DNA from: Viscum album
Lineage: Eukaryota; Streptophyta; Magnoliopsida; Santalales; Viscaceae
Reading direction: 5' to 3'
Assembly: GCA_963277665.1 (NCBI GenBank)
Contig: OY728142.1
Span: 7,578,001 to 7,642,000, forward strand
Length of the DNA: 64,000 nt
Shown: positions 1-11,516 of the stretch, piece by piece
Numbering within the stretch: position 1 is the stretch's first letter
How the letters are laid out: every line of letters begins with the position of its first letter
The notes under the pieces: model-generated
The model's database searches: none
Told to the model about the DNA's origin: nothing
The model's input: only the letters and a program-made list of their open reading frames with translations
Translations under genes and position numbers: made by a program

Positions 1-679
1 ATTATTTCAGTGAGGATCAATGTTATTGATTCTATTCAATATGTGTTCACTATTCCAAATGAAACATCAACATAGTCTCTCATCAACAAAAGAAACATTG
101 AAAATAAGGGGAAGGACATGAATGTTTTATTTACATTATAAGAAAATTAGATGACATAGGTAAAGAGAAGTATAACTGAAAATGAAATTTTGAAGAAGAT
201 TCTTAGCATTTATAATGGAAACAAATATGTGAAATAAGTAAATGTGAATTTCATTTGACAATAGTTTGACCATGTTATAATGTAAGAGGCTGAAAAAATT
301 GATATATTATTTACTAGGTTAGATCTAATTGTCAAAACTATTATAGGGTTTGTATAGGGACTTAAATAACACACTATTGTTAAAAATTAGGATGAGAATC
401 CTTCTAGAAATATTTTATGCCAATATTTTAGATCTAATATATATATATATATATTGATGAATTTACTATTTATGAACTCTAAAATACACTTATTAATTAT
501 TATATAAGAATATGAACTTATATTAAAATAAAAAGTAACTAGAAAAAGGGAATTTATTTCAAAACCTTCAAAGGTATGAATATTTAAGAGAAACAAGGCT
601 ACTCAAACAATGAAGAAAATATAAAACATTATGTTGAAATCTTTCCCTTATGTACATAAATTTTATAAGAGGAGGAAGA
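1..679 (+). pseudogene. Ty1/copia gag remnant, upstream part
   Basis: Decayed coding sequence with many stops and no usable frame. Around 290-350 one frame gives a stretch including LFTRLDLIVK, which resembles the 'MFTRF..IVN' segment of the gag domain found in plant copia elements. The segment runs into the TGTAA duplication of element 2 and continues at 26,779, where a damaged zinc knuckle follows in the same direction. The call rests mainly on that continuation. An AT dinucleotide run lies at about 437-454. The lineage within copia cannot be settled from this much decay. Confidence 0.5.
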
Positions 680-684
680 TGTAA
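680..684. repeat. Target-site duplication of element 2 (left)
   Basis: TGTAA directly abuts the left LTR end and is repeated exactly at 26,774-26,778, abutting the right LTR end. This fixes both ends of element 2. Confidence 0.9.
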
Positions 685-2299
685 TATAACAACCCATACA
701 TTACATACATTGATATTACTTCAAAATTTATGTATATTCATTACAATATATAATAAATCCACAATAGGACTGTATAGATATAATGTCTTTAGAAACTGGG
801 AAACATAAACAACTGGTTCATAAAACATCTACATTTTCTCCTACTTATTTCTTCATAACTAGACTCCTTTTTTATATATCTTACTTAATACCCTTCTTCA
901 TGACCCAATGAAAATAAAAATATGAAAAGGGTGAACTTAAATTATTATTAAGGGTAAACAAGGGAAATATCAATCATATCATAATTATAAGACATAAGAA
1001 CATAACATTTGGAAGTCTTGTCCTGCATATGAAAATTGTGATATCATTTCATGGGATAAAATTTCCTAATAATTAATGGGCATAATACCAAAAGTCATAA
1101 CATAAGACATGATGTTTTGTGTCATACAAAAAAGCATAGAAAATAATTTCATATTAGTCAAGGATCATTTCCAAGACCATCGTAGAAGACAATTTTCATT
1201 ACTGAACTGATTTTACTCGTCGTTCTAGCCCAGTATTACTGAACCAAATTTAATTTACATTCTAGTAATGTCTATATCATGATATATAAATATTTTTCCA
1301 ATGAATTAGAGGGAGATATACATCCCACCCATCTCATAATGAAATCATTCTTATGTGTTAACCCAAAACATAAATCATTCATCATAGCATACCCCAAGAA
1401 ATAAAATGGGTTTCTTAAACATCATTCGTTCATAACATAATCTATATAAAATATAATTCCATCATTAATACAAAAAAATCATAGCAATAATTGGGATAGA
1501 AACATAACCCTATTTAAAGAGAGTCATCTTAGATGTAAAATAATTTTGATAAAACACTTGAAATTAATTATTGAGTAAAATAGCCTTTCTTCTACAAAAA
1601 ACATTTTCTTTTATCAAAATGCCACACAATTTTAAAATAAAAGAATTAATTTTAAAATAAACATTAAATCATGTATTTTAATCTTCATGGAAATAAAGAG
1701 TTATGAAGATGTAAAAATGTGATAATGTAGTATAAGTTAAAAAAACATTCTCTTCGTACTTTTGTTGGAAAAGTCAAAAAGTTGCTTGTATCAAATAATA
1801 GTAAAAGATTCATTTCATACCTTTTAATAAAAATTCAAAAAAGGGTAAAATTAAGTTTAAAAAATTGTATAAAAATAGAAATAATATTACATACATGGGA
1901 AACATGGATGTGGATGATAAATATAACCCAGTAAATACTTATGTATAAACAATATCAGATAATAACGAGACTGCAAAATTATCCCTTACCTTAGGTCCGA
2001 TTTACTTTGTATGTATCTGAACCTCATGTATAATGATTTAAATATTTTTATTAAATTATTCCAGAATCATAGTAATTTTTATTATATCATATATGATCAT
2101 ATTATCATCCGTTTGTTAGTAACATTTCATTGTCACTCATTATTTGGATATTAACAGCGTTATGTTCTTATGCAAGTTTTGTAGAATAAGTTGATGTTCC
2201 ACTTCTTAGGTTATTGTTATGTAATTTAAAGAATGATATTATAATAATAAATATCATATTTATTAATTAAATTCATGTATATAATCATGTTTTAATGAA

Positions 2300-2380
2300 G
2301 ATCATGCAGAATGAATTAGATCGCATTGTGGAGACGATAGGCTGTACGTACGCACATGCAACGATATCATTCCCATAATT
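2300..2380 (-). promoter_or_regulatory. LTR hairpin module b of element 2 (3' LTR)
   Basis: Imperfect inverted repeat. The left arm (2,309-2,330) begins GAATGA and contains ATCGCAT; the right arm (2,353-2,372) ends in TCATTC and contains GCAACGAT, so GAATGA, ATCG and the GCAT region can pair. The loop holds GTACGTAC and, read on the minus strand, CTATCGTCTCC. This is the same architecture as the modules in element 1, with different arm sequences. Confidence 0.6.
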
Positions 2381-2489
2381 GTTGAATAGTATTGAAGTGG
2401 ATGATGTATAATGTTTCAGAATTAGTTTCATGTTATAATCATATATAGTTATTGTTTCTATAATTATACCCATCCAAGTAAGGTGGTGG

Positions 2490-2560
2490 TGAAAAATATA
2501 TCACACCACAACATGGAGTCGGTAAGTCGTACGTACGCACAAACCCGTGGTGATTTTCTT
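2490..2560 (-). promoter_or_regulatory. LTR hairpin module a of element 2 (3' LTR)
   Basis: A second copy of the module about 190 bp from module b. The arms ATCACACCAC (from 2,500) and GTGGTGAT (to 2,554) can pair around a loop containing the palindrome CGTACGTACG. On the minus strand the box reads CTTACCGACTCC. The arm sequence differs from module b while the loop is kept. Confidence 0.55.
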
Positions 2561-3639
2561 TTTCCATAGGATGGATAGAAGGTGGAATATGGTTTTTTCA
2601 TAATTATAATAACATATAATTATTTTAGTGATAATTATTTTATTAATTTATAATGAATCAACTAATGAATAGGATGTAGAAGAAGAAAGAAGTTTGAAAG
2701 AATCAGTAGAAGAGATTACCTCTTCCTCGACGTGCTTCCTCTAAATCTCTTCTTAGAGAACTAAAGTTGGTCTTTCAAGATGACCAAAACCTATATAATT
2801 TAAATAGGTTATTTGATAAGGAAACATTTCATGGTATGGAAGATATTTAAGGATCAAATTGAAGTGAAGAGGTGAGGGAGGAGGTGCCCTTTCATAATTG
2901 AGGTCCGGGGCACTTTTGGAAACTCCATAAATAACAATTTATAATAAAATCGAAACCTACCCAAAAACCTCCAAAATGTCCCAGTTTCGTATATTAGATG
3001 ATATAAGGTTGTAATATAATCAAAAAATAAAATTTTTACCAAGATTTATATCAATTTAACCCCTATCTACTTAATTAACATTTTGTTATTCTATTTAATT
3101 TTAACTAGGGTAAAAAATAATTCAATATTAAAAAAGTGAATTATTTACTTATTTTATGTAAAATAGACCATAAATTAATAAATTAGATCATTTATATCAT
3201 ATAATAATTATTATATATTTTTCTTAGAAAATTTAATTATTTTTAAATAATTTAATAAAACATTATTTTTATAAAGAATCAATAGTATAAAGTTTAACAC
3301 TATTCAATTCATTGATTTTTAAAAATATTAAATTTACAAGATAACTTCAAACTAATTATTTTATTATATTCCTAGTAGGTCAAGTTAATATATTAAATTC
3401 ACTAGAAATGTTAATTATCACAAATTATATTTACTTTAATATTTTTAATAACATTTATTTGATATTTCTCTTAATAAAATAATTACTACAACAATTTTGT
3501 GTAATTATTTAATATGGTTATTTGTTGAAAAAAAATTAAAAATAAAATACTATGATGAATATAAATATACTATATTTTAGAATAATACTTTTACCATAAT
3601 ATATATTTTGTAAAATCTAATATTTAAAATGTTTTACTT

Positions 3640-4100
3640 ATTAAATTATGAAAGTTATAACTTTAACATCAATTTAAATAAAATAATATTAGTGTCATAA
3701 TCCCTTATATAAGGATCAAAATGGTCCATAACTCGACCATTGGATGATTTTGGTCATTATATACTCGACCAATAAGATTTTGTCATGTTTTTTTTATCTT
3801 TTAATGGGTATTATTGTTTTAATAAAAACTATATTTTTGATTTTTTGTCAATTAAATAATTTCTGCATCATTAAAGTATAAGCTATTAAGGTAAGTATTT
3901 ATTTCTTAAAAATTACAAATAAATTACCATGATAAAGGAAAAAATTTTATATTTAAAATTAGTATTTATAATCAAAATTATATTTAGTATAACCTTATAT
4001 TAAAAATTATTTAGTTATTAAAATTTGAGCGAGACATATTTAACTTTTCTTTAAATAAAATAACTTAAATGTCATAATCTCATCAAAAGTGGATTAAAAT
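3640..4100. repeat. Old internal duplication in the element 2 3' LTR
   Basis: The stretch beginning near 3,645 (ATTAAATTATGAAAG, then AAATAAAATAA, GTGTCATAATC and AAAATGGTCCAT) is echoed about 375 bp later near 4,018 (ATTAAAATTTGAGCG, AAATAAAATAA, ATGTCATAATC, AAAATGGATACCAT). The partner LTR near 25,640-25,760 shows one copy. The copies are diverged and the edges approximate. Confidence 0.5.
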
Positions 4101-4452
4101 GGATACCATTTAGACCCAAGGATGGTTTATGTAGAAAAAAAATCATCCAATGATATTAAAGAAAGTTTTAGGGTAATTTATAATAGTATTATTACCCTTA
4201 ATTACCCAGTTTACCCTTTTACCGTATTAATAAAAAATTACCGAAGTTACTATTCATAATGCCAAAAAATAAAAAATATATATATCTACCGAATTTGGAT
4301 CTACTTATTCCAAATATAGATTCTATTTTTCAAAAATTTATAGCAAAAAATTTTCAATAATTAATTTAAAATCAATCCTATTTTTGGAAAGAGAGAACGC
4401 GTTTTAAATGCTAAAACATTGCAAAAGATTGAAATGTTTTTACATCTGAATT

Positions 4453-4474
4453 CCATCCATCCATCCATCCATCC
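4453..4474. repeat. (ATCC)n microsatellite
   Basis: About five ATCC units lie in the 3' LTR of element 2. The partner LTR near 26,085 has no such run, so the expansion arose after insertion or was lost from the other copy. Confidence 0.9.
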
Positions 4475-5154
4475 AATGTAAAATTAATTATAATGACATA
4501 AATTATATTTAATGATAAAAATATATTTTATTTATAATTTAAAACCGTCCAATATTATAATTTAACTATATAAATTATTTTGATGAAAAAATTTGTTTTC
4601 ATAAAATTTAGTGTATTTTTACTATTCAACAAAAATTGAAAGTTATCATAAAAATATAATAAATCCATCCAGGGTAAATTTTTATATCCCATTTCAAAAT
4701 AACATGTTTATTTTTTCATATAAAATTTATTAATGTGTCAAAATATTAATTCAAAATGGGTTTTCTATTCAAAGGCGTAGAATTACCCTTTATAAAAATA
4801 TAGTTCTTATGCATAAAATAGGGTTTATTCATACCCTATGACTAAAATATCAATTGTATGAATATAAAAAATATTTAATTATGTATATAACATATATATC
4901 TCATTAATTTAATCAAAAATAAAAATATCTAATTGATTTATATTTTTCATAAATAATTGGTAGCAAATGAATTCACAATTCACTTTCATAAGTTAGTTAT
5001 ACTTATTCCAACTAACCTAATAGCTAGGATATAATAGAAATTTTATACTAAGGGTGTCTTTTGGTTCATTTAAACTCATTATTTCATGAAATTGAAGCTA
5101 GTGAAGGATTAAAATTATTAAAAAAAATATTTCATAAAAATTTTGGGTGTTACA

Positions 5155-5167
5155 TTCTATCACCCTT
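5155..5167 (-). promoter_or_regulatory. Polypurine tract of element 2
   Basis: On the minus strand AAGGGTGATAGAA sits directly before the TGTAAC start of the 3' LTR, where plus-strand DNA synthesis is primed. It is interrupted by T residues, consistent with decay. Confidence 0.7.
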
Positions 5168-7440
5168 AAACTGAATTTTCCACATGAAATTAGTCACTTG
5201 AAAAAAAAACCAGATGAGGATAACTCTCCCCCATCATGTCCTCAAGTTACCACATAGATTCCTAAAAATTTTGGTTCTTCCATAAAACTTTAACCAAGTT
5301 ATTGGTCTTGTTTCATAGAAATTTTTCACTACAATACAGAATCTCTATCGATTGTTCTTCATAAGAAAGATATTACTAAAATGGTACAACTTCTGAGTTT
5401 AATATATGTGAAGTATTGAGTATGTAATTTATCATGATAGATACATGGAAAACATCATAAAATTGAGATAGATTCATTGGATGCAATAATTGGTAAGCTA
5501 CCTTCCCAACACGATCCAAAATTTCAAAAGGACCGATATACCTAGGGCTTAGCTTCCCCTTCTTTCCAAATCTCATTACTCTCTTCCAGGGAGATATTCG
5601 TAGAAACACCTTATCACCCCTTCAAAATCTAGGTATTTTCTTCAGTTTTCAGCATAACTTTTTTATCTACTCTGATCGACTCTAATGTGTTGTGGAATAT
5701 ATCTTACCTTCTCTACCATTTCATAAAAAAGGTTAGGTCCAAATAGCTTTCTTTCCCCAACTTCATCCCAGAAAGTTGGAGTTTTGCACTTCTTTCCATA
5801 GAGGGATTTATAAGGATCCATCAAAATACTAGAGTGAAAACTATTATTGTAAGAAAATTTCACCAAAGGTAGGTGATGATCCCAAACACATTCTAAATCC
5901 ATTGAGAAAGCTCTCAACATGTCCTCTAGAGTTTAAATTGTCCACTCAGACTGACCTTCTGTCTGAGGATGATAAGTAGTACTGAAACTTAACTATGTAT
6001 CCATAGAATACCAAATACTTATCCAAAACATCAAGGTAAACCTCATATCCTGATCAGGTATAATGTAAAGTGGTACTCCCTGAAATCTTACCAATTCCTT
6101 TACATATATCATGAAAAGATGATCAAGAGAGAAATCCTCTCTAATAATAATGAAGTGTGCCGACTTCATACGGTGATCAAATATAACCCATATAGAATTA
6201 TTTCCTTTGGATGTTTTGAGAATTACAATGATAAATTCTATAGTGTTGTTTTCCCTTTTACATTCTGGTATGGGTAATGGTTGTACCATCCCCGTTGACT
6301 TCTATCTCTCATCCTTAACATAATGAAAAACCAAGCATCAAGAGACATATTCAGAAACATCTCTTTTCATTCCATCCCACCAGAAATAGTCTTTCAGGTC
6401 CCTATACATCTTTGTTCATCCAGGGTGAATAGATAATGAAGAATTATGACCTCATCCAATAGCTCCTTTTTTAATTATGGTATGGGAGGAATACAAACCC
6501 AATTCTTGAACCTTATTATTCTATCACAATCAAGGTTGAATTCAAGAACATTTCTCACCTTCTTTTGTAGATCTACATAATTATTCTACACCTTCTTAAT
6601 ATTCACTTATATTAATGGTTGAACATTCATTTGAGAAAGATAATATTTCTTCCCTTCCTTTAAAATTTCAAGATCTATCCTTTGTAAATCCATAAATATT
6701 GTATCATTTGTGATTCTCATCACAGATAGTTTACCATGGTCTTGTCAACTCAAATCATCTTCCATCTTGTTCACTTTACTGGTGTGGTAATGTATTGAGC
6801 AGTTGCAATATTTAATAAAATATAACCATCTTCTTTGGAGCATATTCAGATCCTTTTGTGTGAAAATATTCTCTAAACATTTATGATCTGTATAATTATC
6901 ACACCTTTCACCATAAAGATAATGCCTTTATATATTTAATGAAAATATTATCGTAGATAAATCCAAATCATGAGTTGGGTAATTTTAGTCATGGATTTTC
7001 AACTAATGTGAGGAATAAGCTATCACCATATAATTTTTAATGAGAAGACACCCCAACCCCTTCCTATGTGTATCACTGTAGATCAAAAACCTTTCTCCAC
7101 TACAAGGTAGTGTAAGAATATCTTCACTTACTAACCTTATTTTTAGATCTTTGAAATTCTCTTCACATTCCTCCATCCATATGAAATTAACTCTTTTATA
7201 AGTAAACATGGTGAGTGGATTAGATAATTGTGAAAAATCTTTCATAAAATGTTGATAATATCCCGTAAAACCAAGAAAACTTCAGATCATAGTTATCATT
7301 TTTGGTCTCAACCAATTTTCAACAACTTCTGTTTTTTATGGATCCACAAATATCCCATATCTTGAGATTATGTGACCCAAAAAATGAAACTTTATGAAGA
7401 AAAAATTCACACTCGGTATTTTTTTCATAAAGATTCTCCT
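5168..7440 (-). pseudogene. Element 2 pol, C-terminal part (RT end, RNase H, integrase, chromodomain)
   Basis: This half of a broken gypsy polyprotein continues the reverse transcriptase interrupted at 20,240. In minus-strand order: RT thumb with FHFLGHIISRYGI; RNase H with FLIYSDTHRKGLGCLL and NYPTHDLDL (about 7,110-6,950); integrase zinc-binding region (about 6,440-6,330); integrase core with SIWVIFDHRMKSAHF (about 6,180) and [10 protein letters not shown] (about 5,840); and the GPY/F-type segment near 5,600-5,500. A chromodomain remnant at about 5,350-5,210 includes NLVKVLWKNQNF and SYPHLV, matching the Tekay-type tail of element 1. Many stops and frameshifts make it non-functional. Confidence 0.88.
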
Positions 7441-7445
7441 TTCTC
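7441..7445. repeat. Target-site duplication of element 1 (left)
   Basis: TTCTC abuts the TG start of the 5' LTR and is repeated at 20,235-20,239 directly after the 3' LTR. The target lies within the reverse transcriptase of element 2. Confidence 0.95.
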
Positions 7446-9070
7446 TGTAACATCCCAGGTAAATAAAGAATAAAGAATTTTCATATTTATTAATATTTAT
7501 GAATTAAATATTAATTTTTATTTTAAAGGGGTTGCTATGTTCGATAGCGTACCCGATACGCAACGATGAGTTTCTTTGAAACTCACGTAGCACACTAGTA
7601 ATAAAATAATATTATTTTAAATGTTAGTTAACAAGTAGCCGTTGTACTAGCGGGAATGGATAGAAGTAACTAAAATATGATTAGATATGTTTTTAAATGT
7701 TTATACATTTACCCAATAAAAGATAAAGGCTTAAAATACGGAAAGAGTTCAATTTTAGGGCATATATACTCTAATTTTCACTAAAGGTTCACTTATCACC
7801 TTTTAATGGTGAACCGTCATTAAATATAGTTTTGATCACTCTTATACTTTATTTTGGACCAAATATAACTCTTATTTAGAATCGGGACATCAAAATTTAC
7901 TTTGTGTAAATATTTGGTACCTTTCTGATAAAGTTCATTTTTTTATGAATAGTGTAAAATGTTGTATTTTAATTCAAAACCTCTTTTTAATATAATTTAT
8001 TTATATGATTAGATTATTATTTTAATTGGTTTTAAAGTGAAATTAGAAAATATTTTTACCAGTTAATCTAATGGTGGTCATTGGAATCAATTTCACTTTG
8101 AAATTGGACTTAAACTGGTGTCAATCTTTTGATACTTATTGTTTCACAAAAACACGCTATTTGTCATGACAGCGGGAATTAATTATTAAATTAATTAATT
8201 TGACTTATATGTTTTGAATTTTGTAAAATGTACTTCATTTTTGAATTCGGAATATCAAATATAGCTTAGGGTGAATTTTTGGTAATTTTCTGAAAAACTT
8301 CAATTTTTGATGAATAGTGAAACCACTAAGTGGTAATCAAGCAAACTGATTTTTCAGTTAAATGAAAGTTTATCACTAATGTGTATTGAATTTTGAAAAT
8401 CCGAAATACATGGTTGTCATTAAGAAGTAAAATGTGGTTCAATGAGATTAAAATAATTTTTTGGTGAATAGTAACTTTTTTCATTAATCGCGATTAGAGG
8501 TAATTAGTGTAGTTTAAGGTAAAAATGATATTATAAGAATGTGAAAACACCATGACACTTGTCCTACACCTATTGGGTGAGTCATGGCCGACCAAGACAA
8601 GCCATGGGCCAACTTGGGGACCCCATGGAGCCACTTTAATTGGAAAATGACATTAATATATTTTTATTTAATGTTAAAGTGAAAATGACACTAACATAAA
8701 TGGATTTACTAAAATAATTTTTGAGTGGGATTATACAAGTCCAAATTTTGATTATAAATATTCATTGGAAATCTCAAAAGATTTCCTACATCATAGTATT
8801 TTTTTTATAATTTTTAGACATTAAATAAATTAAATTATATATGACATAATAATGATGCAGCGATGACATCATTATTTGACGATTTAAATAAAATGGAAAG
8901 ATAATGAAAAATCTAAAACCTACACATGTCCAAAACCAATTGGATGAGTGTATTTCGAACCCTTATCACCTTATCCACGAAGTATATCAATGTGGGACCT
9001 TTTAAAACCGAAACACATTTTCAAATAAAGTAATATTTCTTTACTTTCCAAAAGTGCCCCTCCTCTCCTC

Positions 9071-9080
9071 TTATAAAAGG
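9071..9080 (+). promoter_or_regulatory. TATA box of the element 1 5' LTR
   Basis: TTATAAAAGG follows a CT-rich stretch and precedes CCCCCACCTCTACC. Transcription should start about 30 bp downstream. The same box with similar flanks (an AAGTG..CC block upstream and ACCTC downstream) occurs at 17,793-17,802, in element E at 57,739-57,750, and on the minus strand in the element 2 5' LTR at 24,901-24,911, so the core promoter is conserved across these elements. Confidence 0.8.
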
Positions 9081-9409
9081 CCCCCACCTCTACCCCATTT
9101 CACACACTTCTCAAGCCTTTGGCTCGGCCAACCCCTGCCCAATTACTCTCTCCACATTCCTCTCCTCATCCTAGAGGATTCCCTTTGGGCATAATCCTTT
9201 CAGAGGAAGCCTTTAGGCTCAAATCAAAAGGGAGTTACACTTTTAAAGGTAATTCATTCTCTCTTGTTCATTTGTTTTATTTTGCTTCTCCAACCATCTA
9301 AACTCTTTTTATTTACTTCTTTTGTAACAACAACAGTATCTTCAATATACTAGGATGTTGTTATAATATTTATTTGAGCTACACTCTCACACAACTACAT
9401 CAAATGGTT

Positions 9410-9480
9410 AAAGAACATACGGTTTCCGTGGATGGCAAAATTCTGCCTCCCTAAACGATGATTGTTCAATACTCATTTAA
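9410..9480 (+). promoter_or_regulatory. LTR repeat module 1 of element 1 (divergent)
   Basis: Contains ATTCTGCCTCCC, related to the TTACCGTCTCC box of the later modules. Flanking arms can pair: GTTAAAGAACA before the box and TGTTC...TTTAAC after it. It lies about 190 bp before the next module. The GTACGTAC palindrome is absent, so it is the most diverged member. Confidence 0.4.
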
Positions 9481-9599
9481 CACCTTCAAGGGTGGCCATT
9501 ATGATGTCACTATTTTTATATATGATATATAATATGTTTATGTTTTCTTTAAGCTTCTGTATTTTTCATTTTTGGCATACCTTTATGGTTTCCATTATG

Positions 9600-9680
9600 G
9601 GTAAACATGATATCTTCATTTAAGGAAGTGCGGACTACCGCCCCCTAAAAGTGATGTGATTCATTAATGCCATATGTGGG
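9600..9680 (+). promoter_or_regulatory. LTR repeat module 2 of element 1 (divergent)
   Basis: Contains GTGCGGACTACCGCCCCC, matching the CGGCTTACCGTCTCC box of modules 3 and 4, with about 180-190 bp spacing on either side. The arms pair only weakly. It resembles the CGATAGACTACCACC copy in element E near 58,100. Confidence 0.4.
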
Positions 9681-9782
9681 ACGTGTAAAGGATGGATTTA
9701 AAGTTATTATATATGATGTTATACTGGAATTATAATATACCTCTATATCATTATTATTTCTTTCCATTAAAGTATGAGATAG

Positions 9783-9845
9783 AAATGAAAGTAGCGTTCA
9801 TGCGTACGTACGGCTTACCGTCTCCATGAACGGTGCATTTCATTT
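9783..9845 (+). promoter_or_regulatory. LTR hairpin module 3 of element 1 (palindromic loop)
   Basis: The left arm is 9,783-9,802 and the right arm 9,825-9,845. They form two 8-bp helices (AAATGAAA with TTTCATTT, and CGTTCATG with CATGAACG) separated by a 4x5 internal loop. The 22-nt apical loop (9,803-9,824) starts with the palindrome CGTACGTACG and ends with CTTACCGTCTC. It lies about 700 bp downstream of the TATA box, so it would be part of the RNA leader. GTAC is also the core recognised by plant SBP-box factors, so a DNA role is possible. Confidence 0.75.
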
Positions 9846-9990
9846 CTTATCCCCAAATGTAATGTACTATTAAAATTACATGTATATAATGTATATATAT
9901 AATTAATGATATATCTAAATGATGAATATAATTCTGGAATTAAAATATTCATACCTCTCATTTAGTTTTAATTCCACTAATATGACAAAG

Positions 9991-10053
9991 AAATGAAAGT
10001 AGCGTTCATGCGTACGTACGGCTTACCGTCTCCATGAACGGTGCATTTCATTT
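9991..10053 (+). promoter_or_regulatory. LTR hairpin module 4 of element 1 (palindromic loop)
   Basis: Identical in sequence to module 3 and 208 bp downstream of it, with the same two-helix stem and palindromic loop. The sequence between the modules is only loosely similar, so the module is better conserved than its surroundings. Confidence 0.75.
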
Positions 10054-10807
10054 ATTACCTCTAAATGATTATGTAATATTATAAATACATGTATATGCTG
10101 GATATATATGATACATATTATATCCAAATCGGGAATTTCATTCTGGATATAAAGAACTTTTGACCACATGAACAACATGTAATTGTAAGAAGTCAACTTT
10201 CGACTTAAGAACCAAATATTGACAAAACAAACATTATTAACTTAAATGGTTACATAATGTTTATAACATGGAAATAAGTGATATAAAAAGAATAATGAAC
10301 TTTAAAAAGGTTCTTAATCAAGTATAAATTAACTCAAGTTTATTATTCAGGACGTTAAAGAACGATCGAGTCAAGTCGGACCCAAGGTAAGGGACTTCGT
10401 CTCAATCTCCTTTCATTGAGGCATATTTTGTTTTATACAAAACTTTCTTTTATACGGTGTATAAACTCCTTTGACTTTTACTTTTATACAAAAGGAATCT
10501 TTTTCTACGAAGCGTTTTACTAAACGACAAAAAGGAATGTTTTTTTTAACGTACGCGGTGACAACGACCTTTTTCCGCCGCCACGAGTATTATTTGATCT
10601 TTGGCTTCCTCAACAAGTCGTAATGTTTTTAGAATAAAATAAATACCATATACTCTTTTATGTATTTTGGTATTGAAAATGGTTTTGAAAAAGGATTCTA
10701 TTATGTCAATATATTTATGATATGTTGTGATTGAAATGTGGAAATGTTATCATTCCTTTATATTGGTTTTATGTTTTATGATTTTATATTGGTACTTAGA
10801 CATTTTA

Positions 10808-11008
10808 ACGGGTGGTTACGTTATAAACTATATGACGGGTGGTGCCGTGAATACCAGGACGGGTGGTTACGTTATAACCTCCAATGCATTGGGTATGGAA
10901 GTCGGCCGTATGGCTATTCCATTAAGTATGTATGGAAATTGGCCGTATGGCTATTCCATTAAGTGATATGTGTGGAAGTCGACCTTATGGTTATTCCACT
11001 TAATTATG
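10808..11008 (+). repeat. Short tandem repeats in R/U5 of element 1
   Basis: Two sets lie side by side. ACGGGTGGTTACGTTATAA occurs at 10,808-10,826 and 10,859-10,877, with a partial copy between them (ACGGGTGGTGCCGTGAATAC). It is followed by three copies of a 37-40 bp unit built on GGAAGTCGGCCGTATGG, at 10,894-10,930, 10,931-10,970 and 10,971-11,008. The 3' LTR carries the same set. The open frames across this region come from the repeats and are not a gene. Confidence 0.85.
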
Positions 11009-11516
11009 TTTATGTCCCAAGTTACCTTTATATATTCTATGTGTTTTTTATATGGGTTTTATGGCAATCCTTTGGTTACAAAAAGGTAAGTAATGATACT
11101 TTATTCAGTGAAGATTTTTTTTACTACTTCATAAAGGTGAAGGTATTACTTTGATATAGTATATATGGTTTACTTGATGTTTGAAAAACTAACAGTTTTC
11201 ATTCTTTTTGTATCCCATACTGAGCTTTTTATGCTCACCCCAAGTTTTTCGAAATGTTTTTCACAGGACTTAAAGTGGAATAAGGTCAAGGATGGGATCA
11301 AGGGAATGTCATGCTATCTAAAACATGGAATCTAGACATCTTTCTTTTTAAGAGTTTTTATTTTATGGAAACTTAGTATAAGTGTCTACTTTGTATTATT
11401 TTAAGATGTAATAGTTATGTTCTAATTCTCTAAAACTCTAAACCTAAAAAGATCCTCAATGTAAATTATTCATTTAATTCAATATTAAGTAAGGTTTAAG
11501 GCTGGGGCCTTATAGC

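Larger units (their letters stand above)
685..5154 (-). repeat. Element 2, 3' LTR
   Basis: On the minus strand this LTR starts TGTAACACCC next to the polypurine tract and ends in TTGTTATA, giving TG...TA termini. It is about 400 bp longer than its partner at 22,702-26,773. Part of the excess is an old internal duplication near 3,640-4,010, and a little is an ATCC microsatellite. The TATA-like box at about 2,888-2,899 reads ATTATGAAAG on the minus strand and looks damaged compared with the partner LTR. No gene is present. Confidence 0.92.
7446..11514 (+). repeat. Element 1, 5' LTR (4,069 bp)
   Basis: Begins TGTAACATCCCAGG and ends GGGGCCTTATA, so its termini are TG...TA rather than TG...CA. 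A good TATA box at 9,071-9,080 implies a U3 of about 1.65 kb and an unusually long R-U5 of about 2.4 kb. The R-U5 part holds hairpin modules (9,410-10,053), short tandem repeats (10,808-11,008) and a pyrimidine-rich end. The scattered reading frames inside, such as 10,727-10,966, are repeated in the other LTR and show no protein similarity I recognise. Confidence 0.96.

Noticed and set aside
437..454. AT dinucleotide run as a regulatory element
   Set aside because: A simple microsatellite in decayed sequence with nothing around it to suggest function.
10727..10966. 79-residue frame repeated at 19,448-19,687
   Set aside because: Present in both LTRs of element 1 because LTRs are copies. It reads through minisatellite repeats and lacks similarity to known proteins.
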